Shown piece by piece: positions 29,527 through 37,865 of a stretch of DNA of 64,000 nt. The translations under genes and the position numbers were made by a program. The notes under the pieces are model-generated. The model had not been told where the DNA came from and did not search any database. It worked only from the letters and a program-made list of their open reading frames with translations. Each line of letters starts with the position of its first letter. Position 1 is the first letter of the stretch. This DNA comes from Aquimonas sp. (GTDB taxonomy: Bacteria > Pseudomonadota > Gammaproteobacteria > Xanthomonadales > Xanthomonadaceae), in contig JAKOMQ010000018.1 of assembly GCA_022241605.1 (NCBI GenBank), forward strand, positions 1 to 64,000. Reading direction: 5' to 3'.

Positions 29527-31119
29527 TCAGCGCGCCTGCGCCTGCGAGCTGGGTGCCAGGAATTTGCCGTCGACCACTTCCAGCGAGCCGTGGCGCGCAT
29601 AGGTGTGGCAGCCGCTCTGGCCGGGCGCCCAGTCGGCGTCCAGCCGCTGCAGGGCGCGCTCGCGGTAGCGCTGCGGGTCCAGCTCCAGCACCTCGTGGAA
29701 GATCACCGCGCGGCCGTACTCGCCGGAACAGTCCTGTCCGGGGCGGATCAGCCGCCCGCCGTGCTCGAACAGCGGCCCGGCCGGGCGTGCGCCGCGCACG
29801 TCGGTGCAGATGGGGTTGGCCGGATGCGGCTGCCAGGGCCCCAGCGGTGACTCCGCGGAGAACAGGAACAGGGCATCCCACTCGCGGTCGCCATCGTCGA
29901 AGGGGCTTTCGTTGACCGCGGCAAACAGCCACCAGCGCGAGCCCTGCCGATGCACGGTGGCGTCGACCACGCGTCGGCCCTCGAACAGTGCGGCAACGGG
30001 CTCGAAGCGATCAGGGAACTGCGCGCAGCGGTACAGGCCGATCCGGCGCGCAGCGGTGGACTCCACCAGCAGGTGCAGCTGGCCCTGCCACGCGAAGGGC
30101 TGCGGGTAGGACAGGTGCCAGGGCTCAGCGATGGCCGGCCTCGGTGGCCCCGCCCGGCCCTCGGCATCCAGCTCCAGCACGCGGATGTCGCCGCGGCCGC
30201 TGGCGTAGTCCAGGGCTTCGAAATAGACCACGCGGCGCCCGCTCTCGACCCAGGGCATGGGATCGGCCCAGAACTCGCCGGGCGGCGGATCGACCAATAC
30301 GGCGGCCTGCAGGCTGGGGGCCTCCGGATCCAGCAGGGGGGCCTCGGTCCGCAGGGCCAGGCGCCAGCATTCCACCCGCCCACGCCGCGGCCAGCGTCGG
30401 CGCAGGCCACGCAGGCCCAGCCGCAGGGCCTGCGCGGGCAGTGAGCGCAGCGGCATCGCGGCGGGCTTGGGTGCAGCGCTGTGCAGCAGCGCTTCGCCGC
30501 GCTGCAGCCGCCGCAGCATCCGCCGCAGCAGGGCCGGCACCTTCTGCAGCTGCAGCGCACGATGGCGCGCGAACAGCAGCTGAGCCGATGCGGCCTGGAT
30601 CGGCTCCAGCAGCAGGCGGCGCCCGGCGCGCTCGTCGAGCAGGTAGAGCCCGAAGCGGGTGACCTCGGCACCGGCGCGGAAATCCGGCAGCAGCCAAGCC
30701 TGGCCGCGCAGCGGGCAGCACTCCTCCGGCTCGAAGGCGAGCACCGCGCGGGCGCGGCCGAGATCGGCCGGAGTGGCCGGCGCGCAGCCGATCCGCAGCA
30801 GCAGGTCGAGTTCGTCCGTGTCCTCGGTTTCGGCCAGGAACTGCCCGGGCGGCAGCAGCGACTGTCGCGCCAGGACCGGCGCCAGGCTGCCCAACAGTCG
30901 GCGCTCCAGGCCCTGGTAGAGGCGTAGGCCGAGGCCTGGCGGCAGCGCACCGGCGGGTCCGCGCTCAAAGCGGCAGTCAATGCCCGCCAGCTGGCCGAGC
31001 TCGCGCAGGGCGGCGGCCAGCCAGCCCGGGCCCTGCGTGATACCCAGCTGTACCCGCAGCCGCAGCGGGCGGACATCGGCCGGAGGGTCAGGGTAGAGCG
31101 GCTGCAGGGCCGCGCTCAT
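29527..31119 (-). CDS. Predicted beta-propeller glycan-active protein (GINT1-N-like)
   Basis: The 530-residue product has an N-terminal half I do not recognise in detail (LRVQLGITQGPGWLAAALRELGQL, then LDLLLRIGC, FEPEECCPLRG). The C-terminal half looks like a five-bladed propeller similar to the N-terminal domain of plant glucosamine inositolphosphorylceramide transferases and to GH43-like folds: GEFWADPMPWVESGRRVVYFEAL, LSYPQPFAWQGQLHLLVESTA, VVDATVHRQGSRWWLFAAV, SPLGPWQPHPANPI and GQDCSGEYGRAVIFHEVLEL. It overlaps the hydrolase gene by ATGA, so it belongs to the operon. A role in recognising or transferring sugars is inferred; the family assignment is from memory of motif pattern. Confidence 0.65.
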   Translation of the reverse strand: MSAALQPLYPDPPADVRPLRLRVQLGITQGPGWLAAALRELGQLAGIDCRFERGPAGALPPGLGLRLYQGLERRLLGSLAPVLARQSLLPPGQFLAETEDTDELDLLLRIGCAPATPADLGRARAVLAFEPEECCPLRGQAWLLPDFRAGAEVTRFGLYLLDERAGRRLLLEPIQAASAQLLFARHRALQLQKVPALLRRMLRRLQRGEALLHSAAPKPAAMPLRSLPAQALRLGLRGLRRRWPRRGRVECWRLALRTEAPLLDPEAPSLQAAVLVDPPPGEFWADPMPWVESGRRVVYFEALDYASGRGDIRVLELDAEGRAGPPRPAIAEPWHLSYPQPFAWQGQLHLLVESTAARRIGLYRCAQFPDRFEPVAALFEGRRVVDATVHRQGSRWWLFAAVNESPFDDGDREWDALFLFSAESPLGPWQPHPANPICTDVRGARPAGPLFEHGGRLIRPGQDCSGEYGRAVIFHEVLELDPQRYRERALQRLDADWAPGQSGCHTYARHGSLEVVDGKFLAPSSQAQAR

Positions 31120-31964
31120 CCCGGCTGGCCGAACTGCGTGCAGCTCCAGTCCCGCAGTTGCCCGATCAGGCGCTCGCGCAGTGCGGGCTGCATGAACAGG
31201 TGATCGGCCTCGCGCCAGTAGTGGAAATCGACGCCCGCGTGGCCGGCGCCGGTGCCGAAGCTGGCGCGGAACTGGCCCGGGTGCAGGAAGTAGTTGGCGG
31301 CACCGCCGGTGTAGTGCGCATACACCCGCACTTTTCGCTGGAGCAGTGCGGCAAGCTCGTGGCGAGCATGGGCGGGCGTTGGCCAGTCGCGCAGGGCCAG
31401 ATCGGCTGCCGCCTGCGCCATCGGGTCGGCAGTCCCACGCGAGCGGCGCAGGGCCTTGCCAAGGCTGCCCAGCCAGCTGCCCGGCGGTCGACGCAGCAGC
31501 AGCTGCAGCTGGCCCAAACGGTACCAGGGTCCGCGCAGGGCCATGCCGTCCAGCAGCACCAAGCCGCAGACCCGCGGGTCGGCCACCGCCAGCCGCCAGC
31601 CGGCGTCGGCGGCGCTGCAGATGCCGCCAACCACGAAGCGGCGCGCGCCGCTGACCTCCGCCAGCCGATCGAGCACACCGCGCATCAGTTCCACCGGCGC
31701 GCGCTCGCCCGGGCGCAGGCTGTCGCCGATGCCGGGCTGGTCGTAGCGCAGGGTGGGAAACCCGGCGGCAGCCAGCTGGCGCGCCAGCTGCACGTGCAGG
31801 CGGAAGGGCCCGGCGCGGTGGATGGCGCCGGCATTCAGCAGCACCCAGGCGGTGTCGGAGGGCGTGGCCGAGGGCGTGAGCAGGCCGAAGCGCCCGCCCT
31901 CCAGCGCAAGGATCTGATCCATTGTCTGCGGGCGGGGAGTGACGTCGATCGGCGGCGTGCTCAT
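31116..31964 (-). CDS. Alpha/beta hydrolase, exosortase A system-associated hydrolase 1-like
   Basis: A 282-residue alpha/beta-hydrolase-fold protein. The nucleophile elbow reads GGICSAADAG, placing Cys116 where most relatives have Ser; a late His lies in READHLFMQP. The early strands (YDQPGIGDSLRPGERAP) fit. This Cys-elbow type is seen in the group named exosortase A system-associated hydrolase 1. It is sandwiched by ATGA overlaps between the second hydrolase and the propeller protein. A thioesterase- or acyltransferase-like role acting on a carrier-bound acyl group is a reasonable inference. Confidence 0.82.
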   Translation of the reverse strand: MSTPPIDVTPRPQTMDQILALEGGRFGLLTPSATPSDTAWVLLNAGAIHRAGPFRLHVQLARQLAAAGFPTLRYDQPGIGDSLRPGERAPVELMRGVLDRLAEVSGARRFVVGGICSAADAGWRLAVADPRVCGLVLLDGMALRGPWYRLGQLQLLLRRPPGSWLGSLGKALRRSRGTADPMAQAAADLALRDWPTPAHARHELAALLQRKVRVYAHYTGGAANYFLHPGQFRASFGTGAGHAGVDFHYWREADHLFMQPALRERLIGQLRDWSCTQFGQPG

Positions 31965-32731
31965 TCGGAGCCTCCCGAAGCGGCGCCAAGCAGGCGCTCA
32001 GCCAGCTGGGCAGCCAGCGCCCGCACCTGTGGCGGTGGGAACATGGCGTCCAGGTCGATCTCGCCGGCCCAGTCGGACAGTGCTGCGGACAGGGTCAGCG
32101 TGTTCTGGCCCTGTGGGCTGCGGCCCTCGGCCCCCAGCCAAAGCGCGGCACGGCCGTCGATGCGGGCGGCGGCAAACTCGGCGGCCAGCCCCGGATGGAT
32201 GCGGCTGCCCAGCAGGCACCCTGGCTCACGCGCGCGCGTCCTGCGCAAAAAGGCGTAGCGCCAGCGGCTGTTGAGTTCGCCTGCGTCACGCGCCTCCAGC
32301 TCGGCCCAATACTCCGCGCCATCCAGCACCGGCTGCCACAGCAGCAGCGGCAGCCCGTGCGCCGTCGCCAGCGGCGCCGCCAGCAGGGCGCCCGCGCGCA
32401 GGCCAAGCACCTGCACGGGCGCCGGGCAGAGCCGGCGCAGGGCAGCCAGTGCGGTTTCGGCGTCAACGGCAGCGCGGCTCAGCAGAAAGCTGTCGTCGCT
32501 GTCGCTGGAGTCGCCACAGCCACGGTAGTCGAAGCGCAGGCTGGCGATGCCGTGCCCGGCCAGCGCCTCCGCCAGCAGCGCAAACAGACGATAGCCGCGC
32601 TGCCACTCATGGCCGTAGGGCGGCACCATCAGCAGGGCCAGCTGGGCCGGTTCGGCGCGCTTGTAGACCGCGCTCAGCCAGCCCTTCGCGCAGGGCAGCT
32701 GCAGGGCCTCGAATCGGTACTTCTCGCTCAT
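31961..32731 (-). CDS. Alpha/beta hydrolase-fold protein, hydrolase 2-like, atypical elbow
   Basis: A 256-residue alpha/beta-hydrolase-fold protein with MVPPYGHEWQRGYRLF, LRFDYRGCGDSS and an elbow reading VLGLRAGALL, so Arg112 replaces the expected Ser nucleophile. This pattern resembles the group named exosortase A system-associated hydrolase 2. The protein may be non-catalytic or use other residues. Its ATG at 32731 overlaps the adenylation-protein stop by ATGA, and its stop overlaps hydrolase 1 likewise. Confidence 0.8.
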   Translation of the reverse strand: MSEKYRFEALQLPCAKGWLSAVYKRAEPAQLALLMVPPYGHEWQRGYRLFALLAEALAGHGIASLRFDYRGCGDSSDSDDSFLLSRAAVDAETALAALRRLCPAPVQVLGLRAGALLAAPLATAHGLPLLLWQPVLDGAEYWAELEARDAGELNSRWRYAFLRRTRAREPGCLLGSRIHPGLAAEFAAARIDGRAALWLGAEGRSPQGQNTLTLSAALSDWAGEIDLDAMFPPPQVRALAAQLAERLLGAASGGSE

Positions 32732-34719
32732 GTCGGGTCGCTGCCTCCCAGCCAGCGTCGCAGCCGCGGCCACAGGCCTTCGGTGTCCTGCGAGGCGGGC
32801 GCTGAATCGGTGTCGCCGGCCGCCATGGCCGAGCCGAGCAAGGGCGGGCCGAGCTGCGCCAGCTCGTCCGCCAGGCTGGCCAGGCTGCCCTGCGCCACGC
32901 TCATGATGTTGAGCCGCCAGCCACACTCCTTCTCCAGCGCACGGAGCATCGCTACCGCGCCCAGCGAGTCGCCACCGGCGTCGAAATAGTTGGTGTCGCC
33001 ATCGATCTCGCCGTAGCCGAGCTGTTGTTCCCACAGCCGATGCAACAGTGATCGGTAGCGAGCGCCCAAATCGGAGCTGGCCGGCTCGCTGATCGCAGCA
33101 GCGCTCAACGCCACACGAGCTGCCGACGGCGGCAGCGGCAGCGCCGCCAGCGCGCGGCGATCAAGCTTGCCGCTGGGCAGGCAGGGCAGGGCCTCGACCG
33201 CCACGAACTGCTGCGGCAGCAGGCTCTCCGGCAGGCGCGTGCGCAGCTGCTCGCGCAGCAGGCGCTCGGGCAGTGCAGTGCCCGGCTGCTCCGCCACCAC
33301 GAACGCCACCAGCCGCGCGCTGCCGCCCTCGCCGCGCACGCAGACGCCGGCGGCGCGGACCTCGGGCAGCTGCAGCAGCGCGTGTTCCACTTCCTCGGGC
33401 TCGATCCGCAGGCCGCGCAGCTTGATCTGGTGGTCGATGCGGCCGAGGAAGCGCAGGCTGCCGTCGGCCTGCCAGCACACCCGGTCGCCGCTGCGGTAAA
33501 TGCGCTCGCCGGGCACGAAAGGGTCCTCGCCGAAGGCCGCAGCCGAGAGTTCCGGGCGGTCGAGATAGCCCAGCCCAACTGCGGCACCGGCGATCCACAG
33601 CTCGCCGGGTGTATCCACGTCCAGCAACTCGCCCGCATCGTCGACCACGTAGAACCGCGTGCCGAAAGCGGGCCCGCCCAGCGGCACGAAGTCCTCGGGG
33701 TCGTCCTCGCTGCAGGCGTGGAAGCTGACGTCGATGCAGGTTTCGCTGGGGCCGTAGAGGTTGGCGATGCGCACCCCCGGCAGGCGCTCGGACAGCCGCC
33801 GCACCAGCGCCGGGGCCAGCGCCTCGCCGCCGCTGAACACCCAGCGCAAGGTGCCGCAGGCGGACAGCGCCGGCTCCTCCAGCAGGTGCGTCAGCACCGA
33901 GGGCACCAGGTCGATGTGGCTGATCGAGTGCTCGGCCATGCGCCGCGCCAGCAGGGCCGGGTCGCGATGCTCCTCGGGCTCGGCGATCACCACGCAGGCG
34001 CCGTTGAGCAGCGGCCACAGGGCTTCTGAATAGACCACGTCGAAGCTGGGCGGGGTCTTCAGCAGCATGCGGTCGCCCGGGCCAATCGGGCACAGCGCCT
34101 GCAGCCAGAGCATGCGGTTGCAGAGCGCGCGTTGGCTGACCAGGGCGGCCTTGGGTCGCCCGGTGGAGCCGGAGGTGAACTGCAGGTAGGCCGGGGCATT
34201 CGCTTCGACGACTGGCGCAGCGGACGCAGCGCCCGGAGCAGCCTCGAAAGGGTTGCCGAGCGCGACCCGCGTCAGCCCGGGCGCCAGCCGCGCGGCCAGC
34301 CCGGCGCTGGGCGCGCAGTGCAACAGCAGTGCCGGCTGGGCTTCTTCGAGCTGGGCCGCCAGCCGTGCCTCCGGCAGATCGGGATCCAGGGTCAGCATGC
34401 AGCGTCCCGACAGGCCCAGCGAATGCACCGCAGCCAGAAAGCTGGGACCGCGCTTGGCAAGCAGTGCCACCCGCAATGCGCCGGGTTCGACCAGGCGGTC
34501 GATCTCGCGGCCGAGCGCGTCGGCGGCGTGTCCGAGTTCGGCATAGGACAGATGCCGCCCCTTCCAGCACAGCGCTGGCGCCTGCGCGTGCGCTGCCAGT
34601 GCCTGCCGCAGCAGGGCCGGCAGGCCGCAGGTCGGCGCGGCCGGGCGGGGATTGCCGCGCCAGTCCCGCTGGGCCTCGAAGCGCGCGCGGCTGGCGGATG
34701 AGGGCAGACGGCTGCTCAC
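32728..34719 (-). CDS. NRPS-like adenylation-thiolation didomain protein
   Basis: About 663 residues from a GTG at 34719. Adenylation motifs run in order: A3 FTSGSTGRPKA (181-191), SFDVVYSEAL, A5 NLYGPSE, A7 YRSGDRV, A8 GRIDHQIKLRGLRIEPEEVE and A10 LPSGKLDR. A carrier domain follows with the phosphopantetheine serine at about residue 585 (FDAGGDSLGAVAML). There is no condensation or thioesterase domain, so it loads an amino acid (or aryl acid) on its own carrier for use by another protein. It heads a chain of ATGA-coupled genes ending at the propeller protein. The start is uncertain: a TTG at 34809 would add 30 residues, and neither has a strong ribosome site. Substrate not predictable by eye. 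Confidence 0.85.
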   Translation of the reverse strand: MSSRLPSSASRARFEAQRDWRGNPRPAAPTCGLPALLRQALAAHAQAPALCWKGRHLSYAELGHAADALGREIDRLVEPGALRVALLAKRGPSFLAAVHSLGLSGRCMLTLDPDLPEARLAAQLEEAQPALLLHCAPSAGLAARLAPGLTRVALGNPFEAAPGAASAAPVVEANAPAYLQFTSGSTGRPKAALVSQRALCNRMLWLQALCPIGPGDRMLLKTPPSFDVVYSEALWPLLNGACVVIAEPEEHRDPALLARRMAEHSISHIDLVPSVLTHLLEEPALSACGTLRWVFSGGEALAPALVRRLSERLPGVRIANLYGPSETCIDVSFHACSEDDPEDFVPLGGPAFGTRFYVVDDAGELLDVDTPGELWIAGAAVGLGYLDRPELSAAAFGEDPFVPGERIYRSGDRVCWQADGSLRFLGRIDHQIKLRGLRIEPEEVEHALLQLPEVRAAGVCVRGEGGSARLVAFVVAEQPGTALPERLLREQLRTRLPESLLPQQFVAVEALPCLPSGKLDRRALAALPLPPSAARVALSAAAISEPASSDLGARYRSLLHRLWEQQLGYGEIDGDTNYFDAGGDSLGAVAMLRALEKECGWRLNIMSVAQGSLASLADELAQLGPPLLGSAMAAGDTDSAPASQDTEGLWPRLRRWLGGSDPT

Positions 34720-34896
34720 CCTCGGTGCCTGCGGAGCGTGGTCATTGGCGCGTGTATTGAAACCGGAAAGAAGGTCTGCATAGGAACTGGATCGCGATGG
34801 GTCCCACAAGGCTCAAGGCCAAGCCTGAGATCGTTCCCCCCCTGTACGACTCCGTCCGGCAGGGCGGCGTGCCCTCCGTTTCCAAGACGGGCCGGC

Positions 34897-35904
34897 TCAC
34901 TGTCCGTAGAACTCCCGATACCAGTCGACGAAACGCTGCACTCCGACCTCGACCGGGGTCTCGGGGCTGTAGCCGGTGTCGCGCATCAGCGCGGCCACGT
35001 CGGCCTCGGTGTCCGGTACGTCACCCGGCTGCAGCGGCAGCAGGCGCTTCTCGGCGCTGCGCCCGCAGGCCTTCTCGATCAGCTCGATATAGCGCGAAAG
35101 CTGAACCGGCCGGTGGTTGCCGATGTTGTAGACCCGCCAGGGCGCCGAAGACGTGGCCGGTGAGGGCGTCAGCGGATCGAAGGCCGGGTCCGGACCGGGC
35201 ACCCGCTCCAGCGTGCGCATCACGCCTTCGACGATGTCGTCGACGTAGGTAAAGTCGCGGCTGTGGTTGCCGTAGTTGAAGACATCAATCGGCTCGCCGG
35301 CCAGGATCTTCGAGGTGAACAGGAACAGGGCCATGTCCGGCCGGCCCCAGGGTCCGTAGACGGTGAAGAAGCGCAGGCCGGTGGTCGGCAGCGCGAACAG
35401 ATGGCTGTAGGTGTGCGCCATCAGCTCGTTGGACTTCTTGGTGGCGGCGTACAGGCTCAGCGGGTGGTCGACGCTGTCCTCCACCGCGAACGGCAGCTTG
35501 CGGTTGCCGCCGTAGACCGAACTGGAGCTGGCGTAGACCAGGTGCTCAACGCCGCCGTGGCGGCAGCACTCCAGGACGTTGAGAAAGCCGACGATGTTGG
35601 CGTCGATGTAGGCGCGCGGATTCTCCAGCGAGTAGCGCACGCCAGCCTGGGCCGCGAGATTGACCACCCGCTGCGGCTGGAAGTCGGCGAAGGCCCGCTC
35701 CATGGCGGCGCGGTCTTCCAGCGAGGCCTTCAGGAATGTGAAGCCTGCGCGCGGCGTCAGCCGCGCCAGCCGCGCCTCCTTGAGGCGCACGTCGTAGTAG
35801 TCGTTGAGGTTGTCATAGCCCAGCACCTCGTCGCCGCGGTCGAGCAGGCGGTGGGCGAGGGTGGAGCCGATGAAGCCGGCGGCGCCGGTGACGAGAATGC
35901 GCAT
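34897..35904 (-). CDS. UDP-glucuronate 4-epimerase-type NAD-dependent epimerase
   Basis: A 335-residue SDR enzyme: [21 protein letters not shown] (NAD site), [13 protein letters not shown] (typical of UDP-glucuronate 4-epimerases), [32 protein letters not shown] and the catalytic [15 protein letters not shown], then [17 protein letters not shown]. It should make UDP-galacturonate from UDP-glucuronate for an acidic polysaccharide. It lies upstream of the adenylation gene on the same strand with 177 bases between. A CRP/Clp-like palindrome sits 61-76 bases upstream, with TATCCT (35945-35940) as a possible -10. Confidence 0.92.
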   Translation of the reverse strand: MRILVTGAAGFIGSTLAHRLLDRGDEVLGYDNLNDYYDVRLKEARLARLTPRAGFTFLKASLEDRAAMERAFADFQPQRVVNLAAQAGVRYSLENPRAYIDANIVGFLNVLECCRHGGVEHLVYASSSSVYGGNRKLPFAVEDSVDHPLSLYAATKKSNELMAHTYSHLFALPTTGLRFFTVYGPWGRPDMALFLFTSKILAGEPIDVFNYGNHSRDFTYVDDIVEGVMRTLERVPGPDPAFDPLTPSPATSSAPWRVYNIGNHRPVQLSRYIELIEKACGRSAEKRLLPLQPGDVPDTEADVAALMRDTGYSPETPVEVGVQRFVDWYREFYGQ

Positions 35905-35964
35905 GCGCGGGACAGGCCGATGCTGGACTCAGGCGCCGCAGGATAGCAGCGCCGCCGCCTAAAG

Positions 35965-35980
35965 TGTGTTGCAAATCACA
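35965..35980 (-). promoter_or_regulatory. CRP/Clp-like site before the UDP-glucuronate epimerase
   Basis: TGTGTTGCAAATCACA matches TGTGA-N6-TCACA with one mismatch and is part of a longer palindrome with arms AGTGTG/CACACT (35963-35982). Its centre is about 40 bases before the start point implied by TATCCT at 35945-35940, the spacing expected for class II activation. Confidence 0.6.
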
Positions 35981-36015
35981 CTACCGGCGTGCGCCACACC
36001 GCGTTCGAGCGTGCA

Positions 36016-36720
36016 TCAGGCGCCCGCGAACAGCTGCAACAGGTCTTCGGAAGACAGCCGTCGCCACTGCCCGGCCGCCAGATCACCGAGCTCAAGACCC
36101 CCGACATGGCTGCGGTGCAGGGCCACAACGCGGTTGCCCATCGCTCCGAACATGCGCCGCACCTGGTGGTAGCGCCCCTCGTGCAGGACCAGGCGCGCGC
36201 GCCGCTCGCCCAGGGCCTCGAAGCCGGCGGGTGCCAGCGGCGTGTCCTCGCCCTCCAGCATCAGCGTGCCGCTGGCGAACACCTCGCCCTCGTCGCCGCG
36301 CAGGGGGTCTGCCAGTTCGACCTCGTAGACCTTGGCGATCCGGCTCCTGGGCGAAATGATCCGGTGCAGCAGGGCGCCATCGTCGGTGAACAGCAGCAGG
36401 CCCGAGGTCTCGCGGTCGAGCCGGCCGACGCTGGACATGGTTGGTGTGCGGTGTCGGAAACGCTCGGGCAGCAGTTCGTTCACCAGCCGCCCGATGTCCT
36501 TGTTCGAGCAGGTGTAGCCGACCGGCTTGTGCAGCATGAGGCCAAGCGGTGCGATGGGATCGAGCTCCTCGCCGTCGAACAGCACCTCGGCCGGCTCCAC
36601 GCTGGCGTCGTGGCGCAGCGCTTGGCCGGCGCGATCGGTGATGTAGCCCTGCCGGCACCAGGTCTGCACTTCGCGGCGGCTGCCGTAGCCCAGGTTGGCG
36701 ATCAGCCGGTCAAGACGCAC
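36016..36720 (-). CDS. rsuA: 16S rRNA pseudouridine(516) synthase RsuA
   Basis: RsuA makes pseudouridine 516 of 16S rRNA. The 234-residue protein has an S4 domain (MRLDRLIANLGYGSRREVQ), LMLHKPVGYTCSNKD, the catalytic Asp in VGRLDRETSGLLLFTDDG, and the RsuA/RluB-type motif EGRYHQVRRMFGAMGN with LHRSHVG. Length is typical. Confidence 0.93.
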   Translation of the reverse strand: MRLDRLIANLGYGSRREVQTWCRQGYITDRAGQALRHDASVEPAEVLFDGEELDPIAPLGLMLHKPVGYTCSNKDIGRLVNELLPERFRHRTPTMSSVGRLDRETSGLLLFTDDGALLHRIISPRSRIAKVYEVELADPLRGDEGEVFASGTLMLEGEDTPLAPAGFEALGERRARLVLHEGRYHQVRRMFGAMGNRVVALHRSHVGGLELGDLAAGQWRRLSSEDLLQLFAGA

Positions 36721-37019
36721 GGGGATGTCCTTTCATCCGCGCATCATAGCCGGCGCTTCGTCTCGGCTCGCCTCAGCCGGGCCGTGGTCGCTGACGCTAT
36801 CGGTGTCGGTGTCGTTCCAAAGGGGGCGCGTTGGCGTGGCCCGAGGTCGCTGCGCTATCCAGACTCTCGCGGGTGGCCGCCGCGCACGCCGTCGCCACAG
36901 CGCCACGGTGGCTTTTCCTCGCGCCTTGATCCGCACCCAGATCGAGCGCGGCCCAGCTGACGGCTTGTCACCCGCGCAAAGACGCCGCAGATACGTTCGC
37001 TCAAGTGCGAATCACTGCA
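36721..37019. other. Intergenic region carrying repeat fragment E
   Basis: No gene is evident. Bases 36977-37018 match the core of copy D (49735-49780, inverted) with 35 identical bases in a row around GATACGTTCGCTCAAGTGCG, ending against the stop codon of the gene at 37020. The inverted ends seen in the other copies are not present, so this is a fragment. The rest of the gap (36721-36976) is partly similar in composition but not clearly alignable. Confidence 0.65.
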
Positions 37020-37865
37020 CTAGCCGGGCGCCTCGACGTCCTGCCAGGCCAAGGGCTGCCACTGCAGCCTGCTGCGGCGGGGGCCATCTGCACCGACCAG
37101 CAGCTCGAAGCGACGGCCCTCGCGCTCGACCAGCAGCCGCTCTGACTCGGCATCAGCCTCCAGCACCCGGACCTGCCAGCCGTCCTCGTCGAGTTCTTCG
37201 CGGTAGAACTCCACCACCTCGCGCATCGGCGCCGGGCCCGCATACGCCACTGTCGGCCCGGCTGCGGAATCCTTCCAGGCAACGCGGACGAAGCCCGGCA
37301 GCCGCGGCAGGTCCTCGGGATCGGTGCCGCCCACGTCCTGCGTTGGCAGGGCAAGCGCGGACAGCGCTGCCGTGGCCGCGGCCAGCGTTGCGGCACCCTG
37401 CTGGACCGGCTGGGCCAGCGAGCCTGCCAGCCCCGAGGCGGCGTCTGCGGTGCGAGTTGCCAGCGCGTCCGCACCCGCCGGCAGGCGTTCCGCCCAGGCC
37501 TGCGCGTCGGCGACTGCCGCGGCCGCTGCGCCCGCGGCCACGGTGCCCAATCCCTGGGCCAAGGCTTCGGGTCCCTTCTCGATCTGCCGGCTGGCCTCGG
37601 CGAGCGGTGCGGTGGCTTCGCCTCCCACGCGCGCAAGAACCTGCTCGAGACCCCTGCGCTGCTCATCCACCTTCGCCACCCAGGCCGGCAGCTCGGCGTT
37701 GAGCCGGGCTTGACCCTCACCGATGGCGACGCCGCCCCACTGCCAGAGTCCGAAGAGGGCCAGCGCTCCGAGCGCCAGCGCCAGCATCGGCAGACCGATC
37801 AAGGCCAGCCCCGCCACCACCCACGCCCAGCGCGGAACCCGGCGCCACAGACTGCCTGAGCTCAT
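37020..37865 (-). CDS. Unrecognised single-pass membrane protein
   Basis: The 281-residue product has one strong N-terminal TM region (WAWVVAGLALIGLPMLALALGALALFGLW), a long Ala-rich helical segment (about 50-170, ARVGGEATAPLAEASRQIEK...) and a compact C-terminal domain (PRLPGFVRVAWKDSAAGP, EVVEFYREELDEDGWQVRVLE, LVEREGRRFELLVG) that resembles small alpha/beta domains seen in periplasmic proteins. I do not recognise the family. The ATG at 37865 overlaps the stop of the HPF-like gene by ATGA, so both are co-translated. Confidence 0.65.
   Translation of the reverse strand: MSSGSLWRRVPRWAWVVAGLALIGLPMLALALGALALFGLWQWGGVAIGEGQARLNAELPAWVAKVDEQRRGLEQVLARVGGEATAPLAEASRQIEKGPEALAQGLGTVAAGAAAAAVADAQAWAERLPAGADALATRTADAASGLAGSLAQPVQQGAATLAAATAALSALALPTQDVGGTDPEDLPRLPGFVRVAWKDSAAGPTVAYAGPAPMREVVEFYREELDEDGWQVRVLEADAESERLLVEREGRRFELLVGADGPRRSRLQWQPLAWQDVEAPG

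Noticed and set aside
34720-34809. TTG start extending the adenylation protein by 30 residues
   Set aside because: The extra residues are not needed for the adenylation domain and no ribosome site precedes the TTG; kept only as an alternative.
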